Shown: positions 35,366 to 45,677 of the stretch, in pieces
How positions within the stretch are numbered: the stretch's first letter is position 1
How the letters are laid out: every line of letters begins with the position of its first letter
Origin: an uncultured Saprospiraceae bacterium
GTDB lineage: Bacteria; Bacteroidota; Bacteroidia; Chitinophagales; Saprospiraceae
Direction: 5' to 3'
Length of the DNA stretch: 64,000 nt
NCBI GenBank assembly: GCA_937959115.1
Contig: CALGAW010000027.1
Coordinates: forward strand, 124,001-188,000
Notes under the pieces: model-generated
The model's database searches: none
What the model was told of the DNA's origin: nothing
Seen by the model: the letters and a program-made list of their open reading frames with translations, nothing else
Made by a program: the position numbers and the translations under genes

Positions 35366-35870
35366 AGTAACAATCTTTTTCTAAGAATTGATTAAAGCAG
35401 GATTACTTTCCAAATTAGTTTTAAGAATCTCACTCCTATTCTGGAATCAAATCCCAGTATCTGAGGAGGATAGGAGTCAATTCCCTTGTCAAGCTGATCA
35501 AACAAGGGCGATTTCCCGCTTTTCCCTTTTGATTAACGTTAAATAACTGTTAAAGACGAACAAAAGGTGTTTAAATCTTTTGTAACAAATGGAAATTGTT
35601 CTTATGTGACAAACCCTTCTCCACCCATGTGCCTATGCATAAAGAAGAAGTTGAATTTTTCGCAAAACGATTAACCTTAATAGTACTTTAACTAATGTGT
35701 TAAGCAATTGTGAATTTTATGGCGTAGATGTAAAAACTACTGAATTCATTACATTGTTAGGTTATTTCTGTTCAAAATTTTGGTTTATTTTTACTTAGCC
35801 GTTTGAAAAACCACTACTCAATATTATAGAGTCTATAGTATTTACAATTAACCTTTAATGTCCTCCTACC
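35366..35870. other. Intergenic, 505 bases with two hairpins
   Basis: No gene seen. Two inverted repeats lie at 35432-35477 and 35483-35508. The last 350 bases are AT-rich leader of the giant protease gene, without a clear TAnnTTTG element. Confidence 0.5.
35432..35508. terminator. Tandem hairpins after the GDPD gene
   Basis: First stem: ACTCCTAT (35432-35439) with ATAGGAGT (35470-35477), holding an inner CTGG/CCAG pair. Second: CCCTTGT (35483-35489) with ACAAGGG (35502-35508). A C/T-rich tract follows rather than a clean T-run. Termination or an RNA-stabilising element are both possible. Confidence 0.45.
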
Positions 35871-38800
35871 GTGAATAGATTTAACTTGCTACTTGTATTG
35901 TCCGTGTGTCTAATATTTACTCAAATATTGGCCGCCCAAACCTCCAATGTTCAAAAATTGATTGATCATCGAAATGAAGAAGATTTTGAACAAATCCAAT
36001 TCATGGAAGCGTCCAGTGATGGTCATAAAGATATTGACGGAAGTGTTTTGAAAAAAGCAAACTACTTCTTTCTTGACCAAGAACGAATCAACGAAATCCT
36101 TGAAACGCGACCAGAGGCATTAAAGTTTGATCTACCAACAGCAAACGGTATTAGAACTTTGAAATTAGTAGAATGGAATATCTTTTCTGAAAATTTTGAA
36201 GTTAGAGCTAGTAGTTCAAAGGATGAACCATTTGACTATAAACCAGGCATTTTTTACGGTGGTGTTATTGAAGGGTATGAAAACTCAATGGTTTCCTTTA
36301 GTTTCTTTGAGAACGAAGTAATTGGAATGATGTCTAGCCATGAAGAAGGGAAATACAACTTCGGAAAAATAACCGGTTCTGACCTGTGCTTACATGTCGG
36401 TTATTTTGTAGAAGATGCTATGTTTGATATTGATTTTTCTTGTGAAATCGCAGATCAAAGTACTGAAAAAAAATATACCCGTAAGATCGAGGATCAACTC
36501 AATCAAAAAAACCCTAACAATAATCCAACTTGCTGTGTACAGGTTTATTGGGAATTGGATAACGATTTAGTCATTGAAAAAGGAGGCGTAGTTGGAGCAA
36601 CCAACTTCTTTAATGGTTTATTTGCTCAAATTGCAATCTTATATGATAATGATGATATCTGCGTAGAAATTCATTCCATTTTAGCTTGGGACACTCCAGA
36701 TCCCTATCCGACAGGAAGCGCACCTGCAGCGTTACTGGAATTTGAAAAAGTTACTTTACCTGCTGGTGCACATACAGGGCATTTAGTTTCTCGGGGCAAT
36801 CCAACGAATGGAGGCGTTGCATATTTAGACCAGTTGTGCAAACCATTCCCTTATGCTTATAGCTGGATTCAAACAAATTATCAAAATGTACCTACTTATT
36901 CCTGGTCTGTTGAAGTTGTTACACACGAACTAGGACATAATCTAGGCTCACCGCATACACATGATTGTCTCTGGAATGGAAATAATACCGCAATAGACGG
37001 ATGTGGTCCAGCTTCTGGGAATCCTTCAACTGGTAACTGCGCACAAGGTCCTATTCCAGGTGCGGGTGGTACGATCATGAGTTATTGTCACCTAGGGGCC
37101 AATCCTGGAATTAATTTCAATAATGGATTTGGTCCTCAGCCTCAAGCATTAATTGAGAGTCGTATAAATGCTTGCTTAGGTCAATGTTGCACAATTAATG
37201 CTACTGGAACAGTGAACAACGGCACAACATGCTCTAATACTCAAGATGGCTCTGCTACTGTAACAGTTACAGGTGGACCTTATACTTACTTATGGGATAA
37301 CGGAGTTACCACTCAAACAAACTCAACACTTTCCGCTGGCTCTCATACTGTTACAATTACAGGAGCATCATGTTCAGAAACAGTTACGGTTTTAATTACA
37401 TCTCCTTCTGCTGTAACAGGATCTATAACAAATATTGTCAACCTTACATGTAATGGAGCGACCGACGGTTCTGCAACAGTAAATGGAGGAGGAGGAACAC
37501 CCCCATACACTTTTATCTGGGACAATGGTGTTACGACTCAAATAAATTCAACACTAACAGGAGGCAATCATAGTGTTACAATAACAGACTCTAATGGTTG
37601 CTTAACCTTAAGTACCTTAAATATTACGGAGCCATCTGCCATCACATTTTCAACCACGGTCCTAAGCAATGCCTCTTGTGGTGGAGCAAGTGACGGTAGT
37701 GCAACGGTTTCACAGGGTGGTGGTACGCCTCCTTATACTTACCAATGGGATGACGGCTCAACCGCTGGAACAAATAACAATTTACCTGCAGGTACACATG
37801 GTGTCACGCTTACCGACAATAGTGGCTGTACAGCAGTATCCTCAGTAATAATCACTGCGCCACCAGGCATGACTGTCACGACGTCTGTAGTCAGTCAGGC
37901 TTCTTGTAATGGCGTCGCAGACGGATCCGCTACCGTAACGGTTAATGGTGGTGCAAACCCCATTACTTATGCTTGGGACAACAACGAATCAACAGCAACA
38001 GCAACAGCGCTTGGAGCTGGTGCCCACACAGTTACTGTATCAGATGGCAATGGTTGTGTGCAAGTTGGCAGTGTGACCATCACCCAGCCCAATGCAATTA
38101 CCCTCACGACTACAGCGATTTCAGGGGTAAGTTGTCCAAATGATACAAATGGAAGCGCTTCTGTAACGGCTAACGGAGGAAGTGCTCCTCTTTCCATTTT
38201 ATGGGATAACAACGAAACAACAGCTACCGCTACTTCGCTTACTGGTGGCCCTCATACAGTAACTGTTACTGACGCTAATAGCTGCACAGCTACAGCTTCA
38301 GTGACGGTAACCTCTCCACCTTTAGTCATTGTAACGGAGACGCATACAGATATTTCATGTAATGGACTTACGGATGGTACGATAACCGTTACTGTAACAG
38401 GCGGAACACCACCTCTTACAAACCTTTGGAGTAATGGAAGTACAGCACTTAATCAATCAAACTTATCCGCAAATACCTATATTCTTACTGTAACAGATAA
38501 TAATGGCTGTACAGATATAACAACAGTTGTCATAAATGAACCCGGAGCAGTATCAGCCACAACCACTGTAAATAACAATGTCGGATGTTTTGGGGCTAGT
38601 GATGGCTCAGTAACGGCAACACCTGTTGGAGGCACAGCTCCTTTTGCTTATGTATGGAGTAATGGAGAGACGAACGCCACAGCTACAGCGCTTGCTGCAG
38701 GTGGTGCAACAGTTACCATTACTGATACAAATGGATGTTCGGCAGTTGGAACAGCATCGATATCCCAACCAGCAAGTTTCACTGCAAGCGTTACTCTTGT

Positions 38801-41800
38801 AAACAATGCTTCATGTAATGGAGATACAGATGGAAGTGCAACTGCGAGTCAACAAGGCGGTACAAGTCCATATACGTACCTATGGGATTCGGGCCAGAGC
38901 GTTGCTACAGCCAACAATTTAGATGCTGGAACACACCTCGTTACAGTAACTGACTCAAATGGCTGCGAAGCCACTGCCTCAATAGCCATTACAGAACCAG
39001 TAGCACTAACTGTTACAATAACAATTGACAACAATGTCTCTTGTAATAGTTCAAGTGATGGTGCAGCTACAGCTGTTCCTTCAGGAGGTACATCTCCATA
39101 TAATTTTTTATGGGATTCGGGCCAGACCAGTCCATCAACTACAATACTAACAGCTGGAGCCCACACGGTAACAATTACAGACAGTAATGGATGCACGGTG
39201 ATTGGAAATACAACGATTACTCAGCCACCAGCGTTATCCGCAACCGCGACCTTAGATAATGACGTTTCTTGTAGTGGAGGAGCAGATGGAGGCGCAACCG
39301 CTGCAGGCGCAGGAGGAAATCCACCGTTTACTTATCTTTGGGACTCGGGTCAGACTGATGCTATTGTAACAAACCTTGATGCAGGCACGCATACCGTTAC
39401 CGTAACGGATGTGACCAATTGTTCAGCGACAGCAAGTGTAATCATTAGCCAACCAGGAAATTTATCAGCAACGATAGTGGTTAATAATAATGTAAGTTGC
39501 TTTGGTGGAGATGATGGAAATGCAACGGCTACAGTCACGGGCGGTTCAGGACCATTCTCATACCTCTGGCAAAGTAATGAGACAACAGTAACCGCCACAG
39601 GCTTGAGTGCTGGCACTCAAAATCTTACAATTACCGATGTAAATGGTTGTGCTATTGTGATTAATACAATGATTACAGAACCAGCAAGCATGTCTATTTC
39701 TACCACAGTAATAAGCAATGTTACTTGCAATGGGCTTAGCAATGGAAGCGCTTCTGCTACAGCAGGAGGTGGTACGGCGCCATTTAGTTTTGCTTGGGAT
39801 TCAGGTCATAATGGTCAAACGGCCACTAATCTGGATGCTGGCACACATGTAGTTACTCTAACCGATGCAAATGGATGCGCTGAGACAGCTTCAGTCTCTA
39901 TTAGTGAACCATCAGCTCTAACCGTTAGTTTGAGTTTAGATAATAATGTTGCCTGTAACGGAGAAAGTAATGGAGGTGCAACAGTCATGGCTACAGGAGG
40001 AACTTCTCCTTATACTTATCAATGGAATAACGGGGGAACCAGTCCAATTAATACAAACTTAAATGCTGGTACTCAATCTGTCTCTGTAACGGATGATAAT
40101 GGTTGTGTAACCGTTGGAACAATCGTTATTACTGAACCTACAAGTTTAACCGTTTCTATCAGTGCAGATAACAATGTGTTTTGTAATGGAGGAAATGATG
40201 GCGCAGCAACAGCAGTCGGAGCAGGTGGAACGTTAGCTTATACTTATTCTTGGAATAATGGAGCAATAACTCCTAGTGTTACTAATTTACCTGTTGGAAC
40301 GCATATGGTTACCATAACTGATGCAAATAATTGTACAGCGATTGGGTCTGTTGTAATTACAGAGCCAATTATTTTAACTGGTGTAATAACAGTGAACAAT
40401 AACGTTTCTTGTAATGGCGGAAGTGATGGGAATGCTACGATCACTGCAACAGGAGGAACTACCCCTTATAGTTATACTTGGGATTCCGGTCAGACTGGAG
40501 CTATAGCAACGGCACTTACTGCGGGCAATCATACTGCAACGATAACGGATGCAAACAATTGCTCCCTTATAGTAAGTACAAGCATTACCGAACCCGCTGT
40601 CACTACAATTTCTACTTCATTAGTAAATGATGTAAGTTGTAATGGATTCAGTGATGGAAGTGCTACTGCAACTAGTGGTGGAGGAGTAGGCCCATACAAT
40701 TATACTTGGGATTCGGGCCATAACGGTCCTACTGCGACTAACTTAAATGCAGGCACACATACCGTCACCTTAACAGACGCAAACGGTTGCACAGCCACAG
40801 GCTCAATACTAATTAACGAACCTACGGCTTTATCCGCTTCGGCAAGCTTAGACAACAATGTAGCGTGCAACGGTGAAAGCAATGGCGGAGCGACTGTTAA
40901 CGTAAATGGTGGAACTACTCCTTATTCTTATCAATGGGATTCTGGTCAGACTGGCGCTTCTGCAAGCAATTTAGATGCAGGAACTCATATGGTTACTGTA
41001 ACTGATAATAACAGTTGTACAGTTGTTGCTAGTGTGGTCGTCACAGAACCTATTACACTAACCTCCAACGCTGGCTTAATTAGCAATGCCTCTTGTAATG
41101 GTGATAGTGACGGAAGCGCAATAGCTCAAGGTGCGGGCGGTACAATTCCTTATGCATATCTATGGGACTCAGGCCAGAGCGGACCAACGGCCAACACCTT
41201 AAATGCTGGGACACATAGCGTGACCATTACAGACGCAAATGGTTGTACAACAACAAATTCAGTCATTATAGGAGAACCAACACTTCTTATGGCTACAACA
41301 GTAAACAATAGCAATGTTACTTGCAATGGCTTGAATGATGGAAACGCTACTGTTACTGCGACTGGTGGATCAATTCCATACAACTATCTATGGGATTCAG
41401 GGCAAACTGTTCCAACAACCAACAATTTAGATGCAGGAACACATACAGTGACCGTTACTGATGCAAATAGTTGCACAGTGGTTGCAAGCGTGGTTATTAC
41501 AGAACCTACCGTTCTCTCATCTACTGTTACTGTAAATAGTAATATTTCTTGTAATGGTCAAAATGATGGAAATGCTACGATCAATGCGACGGGAGGAACA
41601 GTGCCTTATGCTTATTCTTGGGACACTGGCCAAACCACTCAAACTGCGAGTAACCTTACTCCAGGTGGGCATATTGCTTTTGTAACAGACGCGAATGGTT
41701 GTATTTCTTCAACAGCACTATTTATTTCAGAACCTTCAGGTCTAAACGTTTCTATAGGAGTTGACAATAATGTTTCTTGTAATGGATTATCAGATGGTGG

Positions 41801-44573
41801 TGCTACCGTTTCTCCTCAAGGAGGAACAACTCCTTACTCCTACAACTGGGATTCTGGGGAGACCTCCCCAATTGCAATATTACTTGATGCGGGTACACAC
41901 ACCGTCTCAGTTACAGATGCCAATGGTTGTTCAGTTACAGCAAGTGTGATCATCACAGAACCTGTTGCATTAACAGCTACTTCTGTATTTGTTTCTGACG
42001 TTTCTTGTAACGGTGGGAATGACGGAAATGGTGCCGCGAATGGAGTAGACGGAACACCTCCATACACTTATCTATGGCCAAGCGGTGAGACCACAGCCAT
42101 CGCAATTGCATTAACCGCTGGAAATCAAACAGCAACGATTACAGACAGTAATGGTTGTGAAACTACAACAACGGTAGCGATTAACGAGCCTCCTGTTTTA
42201 AGTAGTTCCGTCTCTTTAGTAAGTAATACGTCTTGTAATGGCATGGCAGATGGTAGTGCTACAGCCACACAGACTGGTGGATCTCCTGGATTTTCCTACG
42301 CATGGGACAATGGAGAAACAACACCAACAGCACTAAACTTAGCCGCAGGAACACACAACGTAACGATAACTGATTTTAACGGATGTACATCTGTTTCTAG
42401 CATAACCATAACAGAACCATTGATTGTAACAGCATCTACACTACTCGGAAACAATGTCGGGTGCAACGGACAAGCCAATGGAAGTGCCATCGCATCAGGG
42501 CTAGGAGGTACTTCTCCGTATTCTTACTTATGGGATAACGGAGAAACAACCCAAACAGCAGTAGCCTTAACTGCTGGTGTACACTCCGTGATCATTACAG
42601 ATGCGAATGGATGTTCAGCAACCTCAAGTGTTACGATTAGTGAGCCTTCTGTGATCAATATAACGACGACTGTAGTAAACAATATCTCTTGTTTTGGATT
42701 GGCTGATGGCTCTGCTACAGCGACACCAACTGGAGGTGTCGGTCCTTATACCTATCAATGGGATAATGGGGAGTTTACTCCTACAGCAATTAATTTAGGA
42801 CAAGGAATAAACGTGATAAGTATTACAGATTCGAATGGTTGTTTGATGACTGGAGTAGCAATAATTGCTGAACCGCCAGTTTTAACAACAACGACTTCTT
42901 TAATTAATAATATTACTTGTAATGGATCGGTAGATGGAAGTGCCGAGGTCCTTGCTCAAGGTGGTGTTGCCCCTTATTCTTATATGTGGAGCAACGGGCA
43001 AGTGAGTAATCAATTGTTCAATGCTGCTGCTGGTACGTATACGGTTTCAGTGACAGATACAAATGGTTGTCTTTCAATTTCAAGTATTGGAATTTCTGAA
43101 CCACAACCTGTTTCTGTTTCGATCATCACAGGAGATGCTTCTTGTAATGGGAACAATGATGGTACTGCTACTGGACAAGGTGCTGGTGGAACACCTCCTT
43201 ACACGTATCAGTGGAGTAATGGAGAAACACAGCAAACAGCCATCTCATATGCCCCAGGACAGCACACTGTGATCGTTACCGATGCGAATGGTTGTACTGC
43301 GATGAACAGCTTCGTTATTGGGTCTCCCAGTGCGTTGACGCTGGCAAACTTAAACCTAGTACCTGTCGCTTGTAATGGAGGGAACGATGGAAGTGCAACA
43401 ATTGACGTAACAGGCGGGACTGCTCCTTATGCATATCAGTGGTCTACTGGAGCAAATACAAATACAGAATCCGGCTTAGCTGCTGGCAACTATCAAGTAA
43501 CGATTACAGATATTTCTGGATGTGAGCTGATCGCAAATGTCGCGATTACAGAACCAGCAACAGTTATGAGTTTACAGATTTTAGGAACGGATGTCGATTG
43601 CTTCGGTGAAACAACCGGATCTGTTACAGTAGTGCCGACTGGAGGCAATCCTGCTTATACCTATTCTTGGAATAATGGCGCTGTGCAGCAAACAGCATTT
43701 GATCTTTCTGCTGGTAGTTATTCCGTTACGGTAACGGATCAAAATGGCTGTAAGGCAGCTGCTAGTGTATTGCTCGATCAGCCTGATCAGCTTTTGGCTC
43801 AGATCGATATTACGGATGCAATTTGTCCTGGAGAGGATAACGGTAGTATTGGAGTTGTCTCGGTTGCTGGAGGCGTGTCCCCTTACGTTTATTCGATCGA
43901 TGGTAATAACTACCAGCCAGACACCTCATTTCAAACGCTGACCGCTGGAAATTATGATATTTATGTTCAGGACTTAAACGGATGTGTTTTAGAGACGAAT
44001 AATGTAACAGTCGATGAAAATGATCCAATCGAAATTGATATTTATGATAGTCCAAGCATTGAGATTGTCCTAGGAGACAGTATTCAATTGAGCAATACAG
44101 TTACACCTATTGACACGAATCACACCTATACTTGGGAACCTGCTCCAACGCTAAATTGCAATGACTGTCCTGAGCCTGTAGCACAGCCGGTTGATGATAC
44201 AGAATACTTGTTGACTGTGATTGATACGTTGAATGGTTGTGACGGAACGGCTTCGATCACTGTACTTGTGAATAAGGAAAGAAATTTCTTTGTGCCGAAT
44301 GCCTTTTCTCCAAACGGAGATGGAATCAACGATATTCTATTGCCATTTGGTGGGCCAGATGTGGCAGTTGTTAGATCCTTCAACATTTTTGATCGTTGGG
44401 GTGAAGAAGTACACAGAGCAAACAACTTCTCGCCGAATGATCCTGAATTTGGTTGGGATGGAAGATTTAAGGGCAAGAAAACTCAAAGCGGAGTTTATAT
44501 TTTCTTTGCTGTAGTTGAGTTTATTGACGGAACTGTTATTGAATATACAAATGACATTACATTGATAAAATAG
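35871..44573 (+). CDS. Giant secreted metalloprotease with 30 SprB repeats and T9SS type B terminus
   Basis: 2900 residues, starting at GTG (35871) with a signal peptide (LLLVLSVCLIFTQILAAQ). Residues about 25-215 look like a propeptide. A reprolysin/M12B-type protease follows, with zinc site HELGHNLGSPH (352-362) and Met-turn TIMSYCH near 404. From about residue 440 to 2720 there are 30 tandem SprB-type repeats of 76 residues (228 bases), each with SCNG..DGSAT, GGT.PY.Y.WD.G and GTHTVTVTDANGC. A non-repeat Ig-like stretch (about 2720-2803) precedes the CHU_C domain (FVPNAFSPNGDGIND ... WGEEVHR ... SGVYIFF). The protein is exported by T9SS and probably held at the cell surface. SprB itself is the gliding adhesin of Flavobacterium; here the repeats may form a stalk for a protease. 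Confidence 0.93.
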   Translation: MNRFNLLLVLSVCLIFTQILAAQTSNVQKLIDHRNEEDFEQIQFMEASSDGHKDIDGSVLKKANYFFLDQERINEILETRPEALKFDLPTANGIRTLKLVEWNIFSENFEVRASSSKDEPFDYKPGIFYGGVIEGYENSMVSFSFFENEVIGMMSSHEEGKYNFGKITGSDLCLHVGYFVEDAMFDIDFSCEIADQSTEKKYTRKIEDQLNQKNPNNNPTCCVQVYWELDNDLVIEKGGVVGATNFFNGLFAQIAILYDNDDICVEIHSILAWDTPDPYPTGSAPAALLEFEKVTLPAGAHTGHLVSRGNPTNGGVAYLDQLCKPFPYAYSWIQTNYQNVPTYSWSVEVVTHELGHNLGSPHTHDCLWNGNNTAIDGCGPASGNPSTGNCAQGPIPGAGGTIMSYCHLGANPGINFNNGFGPQPQALIESRINACLGQCCTINATGTVNNGTTCSNTQDGSATVTVTGGPYTYLWDNGVTTQTNSTLSAGSHTVTITGASCSETVTVLITSPSAVTGSITNIVNLTCNGATDGSATVNGGGGTPPYTFIWDNGVTTQINSTLTGGNHSVTITDSNGCLTLSTLNITEPSAITFSTTVLSNASCGGASDGSATVSQGGGTPPYTYQWDDGSTAGTNNNLPAGTHGVTLTDNSGCTAVSSVIITAPPGMTVTTSVVSQASCNGVADGSATVTVNGGANPITYAWDNNESTATATALGAGAHTVTVSDGNGCVQVGSVTITQPNAITLTTTAISGVSCPNDTNGSASVTANGGSAPLSILWDNNETTATATSLTGGPHTVTVTDANSCTATASVTVTSPPLVIVTETHTDISCNGLTDGTITVTVTGGTPPLTNLWSNGSTALNQSNLSANTYILTVTDNNGCTDITTVVINEPGAVSATTTVNNNVGCFGASDGSVTATPVGGTAPFAYVWSNGETNATATALAAGGATVTITDTNGCSAVGTASISQPASFTASVTLVNNASCNGDTDGSATASQQGGTSPYTYLWDSGQSVATANNLDAGTHLVTVTDSNGCEATASIAITEPVALTVTITIDNNVSCNSSSDGAATAVPSGGTSPYNFLWDSGQTSPSTTILTAGAHTVTITDSNGCTVIGNTTITQPPALSATATLDNDVSCSGGADGGATAAGAGGNPPFTYLWDSGQTDAIVTNLDAGTHTVTVTDVTNCSATASVIISQPGNLSATIVVNNNVSCFGGDDGNATATVTGGSGPFSYLWQSNETTVTATGLSAGTQNLTITDVNGCAIVINTMITEPASMSISTTVISNVTCNGLSNGSASATAGGGTAPFSFAWDSGHNGQTATNLDAGTHVVTLTDANGCAETASVSISEPSALTVSLSLDNNVACNGESNGGATVMATGGTSPYTYQWNNGGTSPINTNLNAGTQSVSVTDDNGCVTVGTIVITEPTSLTVSISADNNVFCNGGNDGAATAVGAGGTLAYTYSWNNGAITPSVTNLPVGTHMVTITDANNCTAIGSVVITEPIILTGVITVNNNVSCNGGSDGNATITATGGTTPYSYTWDSGQTGAIATALTAGNHTATITDANNCSLIVSTSITEPAVTTISTSLVNDVSCNGFSDGSATATSGGGVGPYNYTWDSGHNGPTATNLNAGTHTVTLTDANGCTATGSILINEPTALSASASLDNNVACNGESNGGATVNVNGGTTPYSYQWDSGQTGASASNLDAGTHMVTVTDNNSCTVVASVVVTEPITLTSNAGLISNASCNGDSDGSAIAQGAGGTIPYAYLWDSGQSGPTANTLNAGTHSVTITDANGCTTTNSVIIGEPTLLMATTVNNSNVTCNGLNDGNATVTATGGSIPYNYLWDSGQTVPTTNNLDAGTHTVTVTDANSCTVVASVVITEPTVLSSTVTVNSNISCNGQNDGNATINATGGTVPYAYSWDTGQTTQTASNLTPGGHIAFVTDANGCISSTALFISEPSGLNVSIGVDNNVSCNGLSDGGATVSPQGGTTPYSYNWDSGETSPIAILLDAGTHTVSVTDANGCSVTASVIITEPVALTATSVFVSDVSCNGGNDGNGAANGVDGTPPYTYLWPSGETTAIAIALTAGNQTATITDSNGCETTTTVAINEPPVLSSSVSLVSNTSCNGMADGSATATQTGGSPGFSYAWDNGETTPTALNLAAGTHNVTITDFNGCTSVSSITITEPLIVTASTLLGNNVGCNGQANGSAIASGLGGTSPYSYLWDNGETTQTAVALTAGVHSVIITDANGCSATSSVTISEPSVINITTTVVNNISCFGLADGSATATPTGGVGPYTYQWDNGEFTPTAINLGQGINVISITDSNGCLMTGVAIIAEPPVLTTTTSLINNITCNGSVDGSAEVLAQGGVAPYSYMWSNGQVSNQLFNAAAGTYTVSVTDTNGCLSISSIGISEPQPVSVSIITGDASCNGNNDGTATGQGAGGTPPYTYQWSNGETQQTAISYAPGQHTVIVTDANGCTAMNSFVIGSPSALTLANLNLVPVACNGGNDGSATIDVTGGTAPYAYQWSTGANTNTESGLAAGNYQVTITDISGCELIANVAITEPATVMSLQILGTDVDCFGETTGSVTVVPTGGNPAYTYSWNNGAVQQTAFDLSAGSYSVTVTDQNGCKAAASVLLDQPDQLLAQIDITDAICPGEDNGSIGVVSVAGGVSPYVYSIDGNNYQPDTSFQTLTAGNYDIYVQDLNGCVLETNNVTVDENDPIEIDIYDSPSIEIVLGDSIQLSNTVTPIDTNHTYTWEPAPTLNCNDCPEPVAQPVDDTEYLLTVIDTLNGCDGTASITVLVNKERNFFVPNAFSPNGDGINDILLPFGGPDVAVVRSFNIFDRWGEEVHRANNFSPNDPEFGWDGRFKGKKTQSGVYIFFAVVEFIDGTVIEYTNDITLIK
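37187..44028 (+). repeat. Tandem array of about 30 SprB repeats, period 228 bases
   Basis: Internal to the giant protease gene. Thirty consecutive 76-residue units were counted by aligning the S/T-C-N-G and VTDxNGC positions. The first (Cys-rich, shorter core) and the last (ending in DEND) are divergent, and the middle units are most alike. Near-identical segments such as WDSGQT recur often. Confidence 0.9.
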
Positions 44574-44651
44574 GATAATTAATTCGAAATTCTAACTGTT
44601 TAATTCATCCAATATCCATACTCTAGTAATGAGTGAAAGAGCTCGATTTGT

Positions 44652-44687
44652 AAAAGAGACTGCTTGTATGTTTAGCAGTCTCTTTTG
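44652..44687 (+). terminator. Terminator of the giant protease gene
   Basis: Perfect stem AAAAGAGACTGC / GCAGTCTCTTTT with an 11-base loop, ending in a T-run. It lies between convergent genes and may serve both. Confidence 0.92.
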
Positions 44688-44726
44688 TTATTCCAAGGAT
44701 CTTTTGAACGGCCTTAATAATTCAAG

Positions 44727-45227
44727 TTAAACTGGTGTGGCTCCCCACAACGAAATCACTACGGACATTAAGGTGAGGGATATATACCAATAACCAAGGT
44801 ACACCCAGAAATATTTAGCGGACTTCTTTTCAAAGATTACGACGTAACCTAAGACGGGTAGTACAAACATTAATGTAGCTGCGAATCCATGTGCTAAACC
44901 GTGTTGAGCTGTATGATATAGGCCGCCGTATTCTGCTAGGAAGGCAGCTGCCGTTCCAGTTTTCATCAATTCGGCATCACCACCTAACATGCCGAAGACT
45001 CCAGACTCATGAATGGTGAAGTTGTATATTCCAAATGAGATTAAGGCATTTAGGAATAAACTGAGAAAAAGCATCAGAGGCTTAACAGGTGAAGCCGCTT
45101 TTTCTGCAGACATATCAGCCATTTTAGCCCACTTGTCTCCACCAAATACACTTTTATGAAACCAAATATAGGCAAAGACAAAAGGGATTAATGCTGCGGC
45201 AAGAATTACAATAAAATTAGGTGTCAT
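44727..45227 (-). CDS. DUF1761 family membrane protein
   Basis: 166 residues. Four hydrophobic helices, with the family features YIWFHKSVFGGDKW near the N-terminus and HGLAHGFAATLMFVLPV in the middle. The function of the family is unknown. It lies 120 bases after a YciI-like gene on the same strand and may share its transcript; a perfect TTGACT-TG-AGTCAA inverted repeat lies in that gap. Confidence 0.8.
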   Translation of the reverse strand: MTPNFIVILAAALIPFVFAYIWFHKSVFGGDKWAKMADMSAEKAASPVKPLMLFLSLFLNALISFGIYNFTIHESGVFGMLGGDAELMKTGTAAAFLAEYGGLYHTAQHGLAHGFAATLMFVLPVLGYVVIFEKKSAKYFWVYLGYWYISLTLMSVVISLWGATPV

Positions 45228-45282
45228 TTTTTATTTTTTTAATTGATCCCGCTTTTTGTAGTGATTTGATCAATAAGTATTC

Positions 45283-45296
45283 TTGACTTGAGTCAA
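45283..45296. promoter_or_regulatory. Inverted repeat TTGACTTGAGTCAA upstream of the DUF1761 gene
   Basis: Six-base perfect arms with a 2-base spacer, 56 bases before the DUF1761 start codon. A second palindrome, TTGATCAA, lies at 45266-45273. A dimeric regulator could bind here; none is assigned. Confidence 0.4.
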
Positions 45297-45347
45297 AACC
45301 ACTGCAAAATAGGGGTGAAAAATAGGTTTAAAAAGATTTAAATACAA

Positions 45348-45677
45348 TTACATAGGAACACATTCACTTATTTCCACTGCATGATCAGGGTAAGAATAAA
45401 TGGGGTGTCCTTTAAACATTTCCTGAGCTTCAGTTAGATTATCAGCGGATACGATAGAATATCCAGTAACAAAGTTGCTACTTGGAGACCAAGATTCACC
45501 ATTGCCACTAGATGTAGCTGGTCCTAAGGGAGATCCCATTTCAACTAGTCGATCCCCGCATTTTGCTGCCCAAACGCCCCAGGGAGCTAGCATCTGTTCT
45601 TTTTGTTCAGCAGTCAGATTAGGTTGTTCTTGATGTACACCAGAAGTGTTGAGATAAAGGGCAATAAATTTTTTCAT
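45348..45677 (-). CDS. YciI/DGPF family protein
   Basis: 109 residues. A small ferredoxin-like fold of the YCII family: MKKFIALYLN start, LTAEQKEQMLAPWGVWAAKCGDRLVEMG and a C-terminal GYSIVSADNLTEAQEMFKGHP block. Some relatives are fused to or sit near ECF sigma factors, others near small enzymes. The biochemical role is not established. Confidence 0.82.
   Translation of the reverse strand: MKKFIALYLNTSGVHQEQPNLTAEQKEQMLAPWGVWAAKCGDRLVEMGSPLGPATSSGNGESWSPSSNFVTGYSIVSADNLTEAQEMFKGHPIYSYPDHAVEISECVPM

Noticed and set aside
36896-42490. Many 60-115 residue minus-strand open frames across the SprB array
   Set aside because: They recur with the repeat period and are by-products of its regular codon pattern, with no start context or family motif.
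37187-44028. Regular 228-base periodicity, considered as a CRISPR-like or satellite array
   Set aside because: The repeats are in one uninterrupted reading frame and encode SprB domains, with no short identical repeats and unique spacers.
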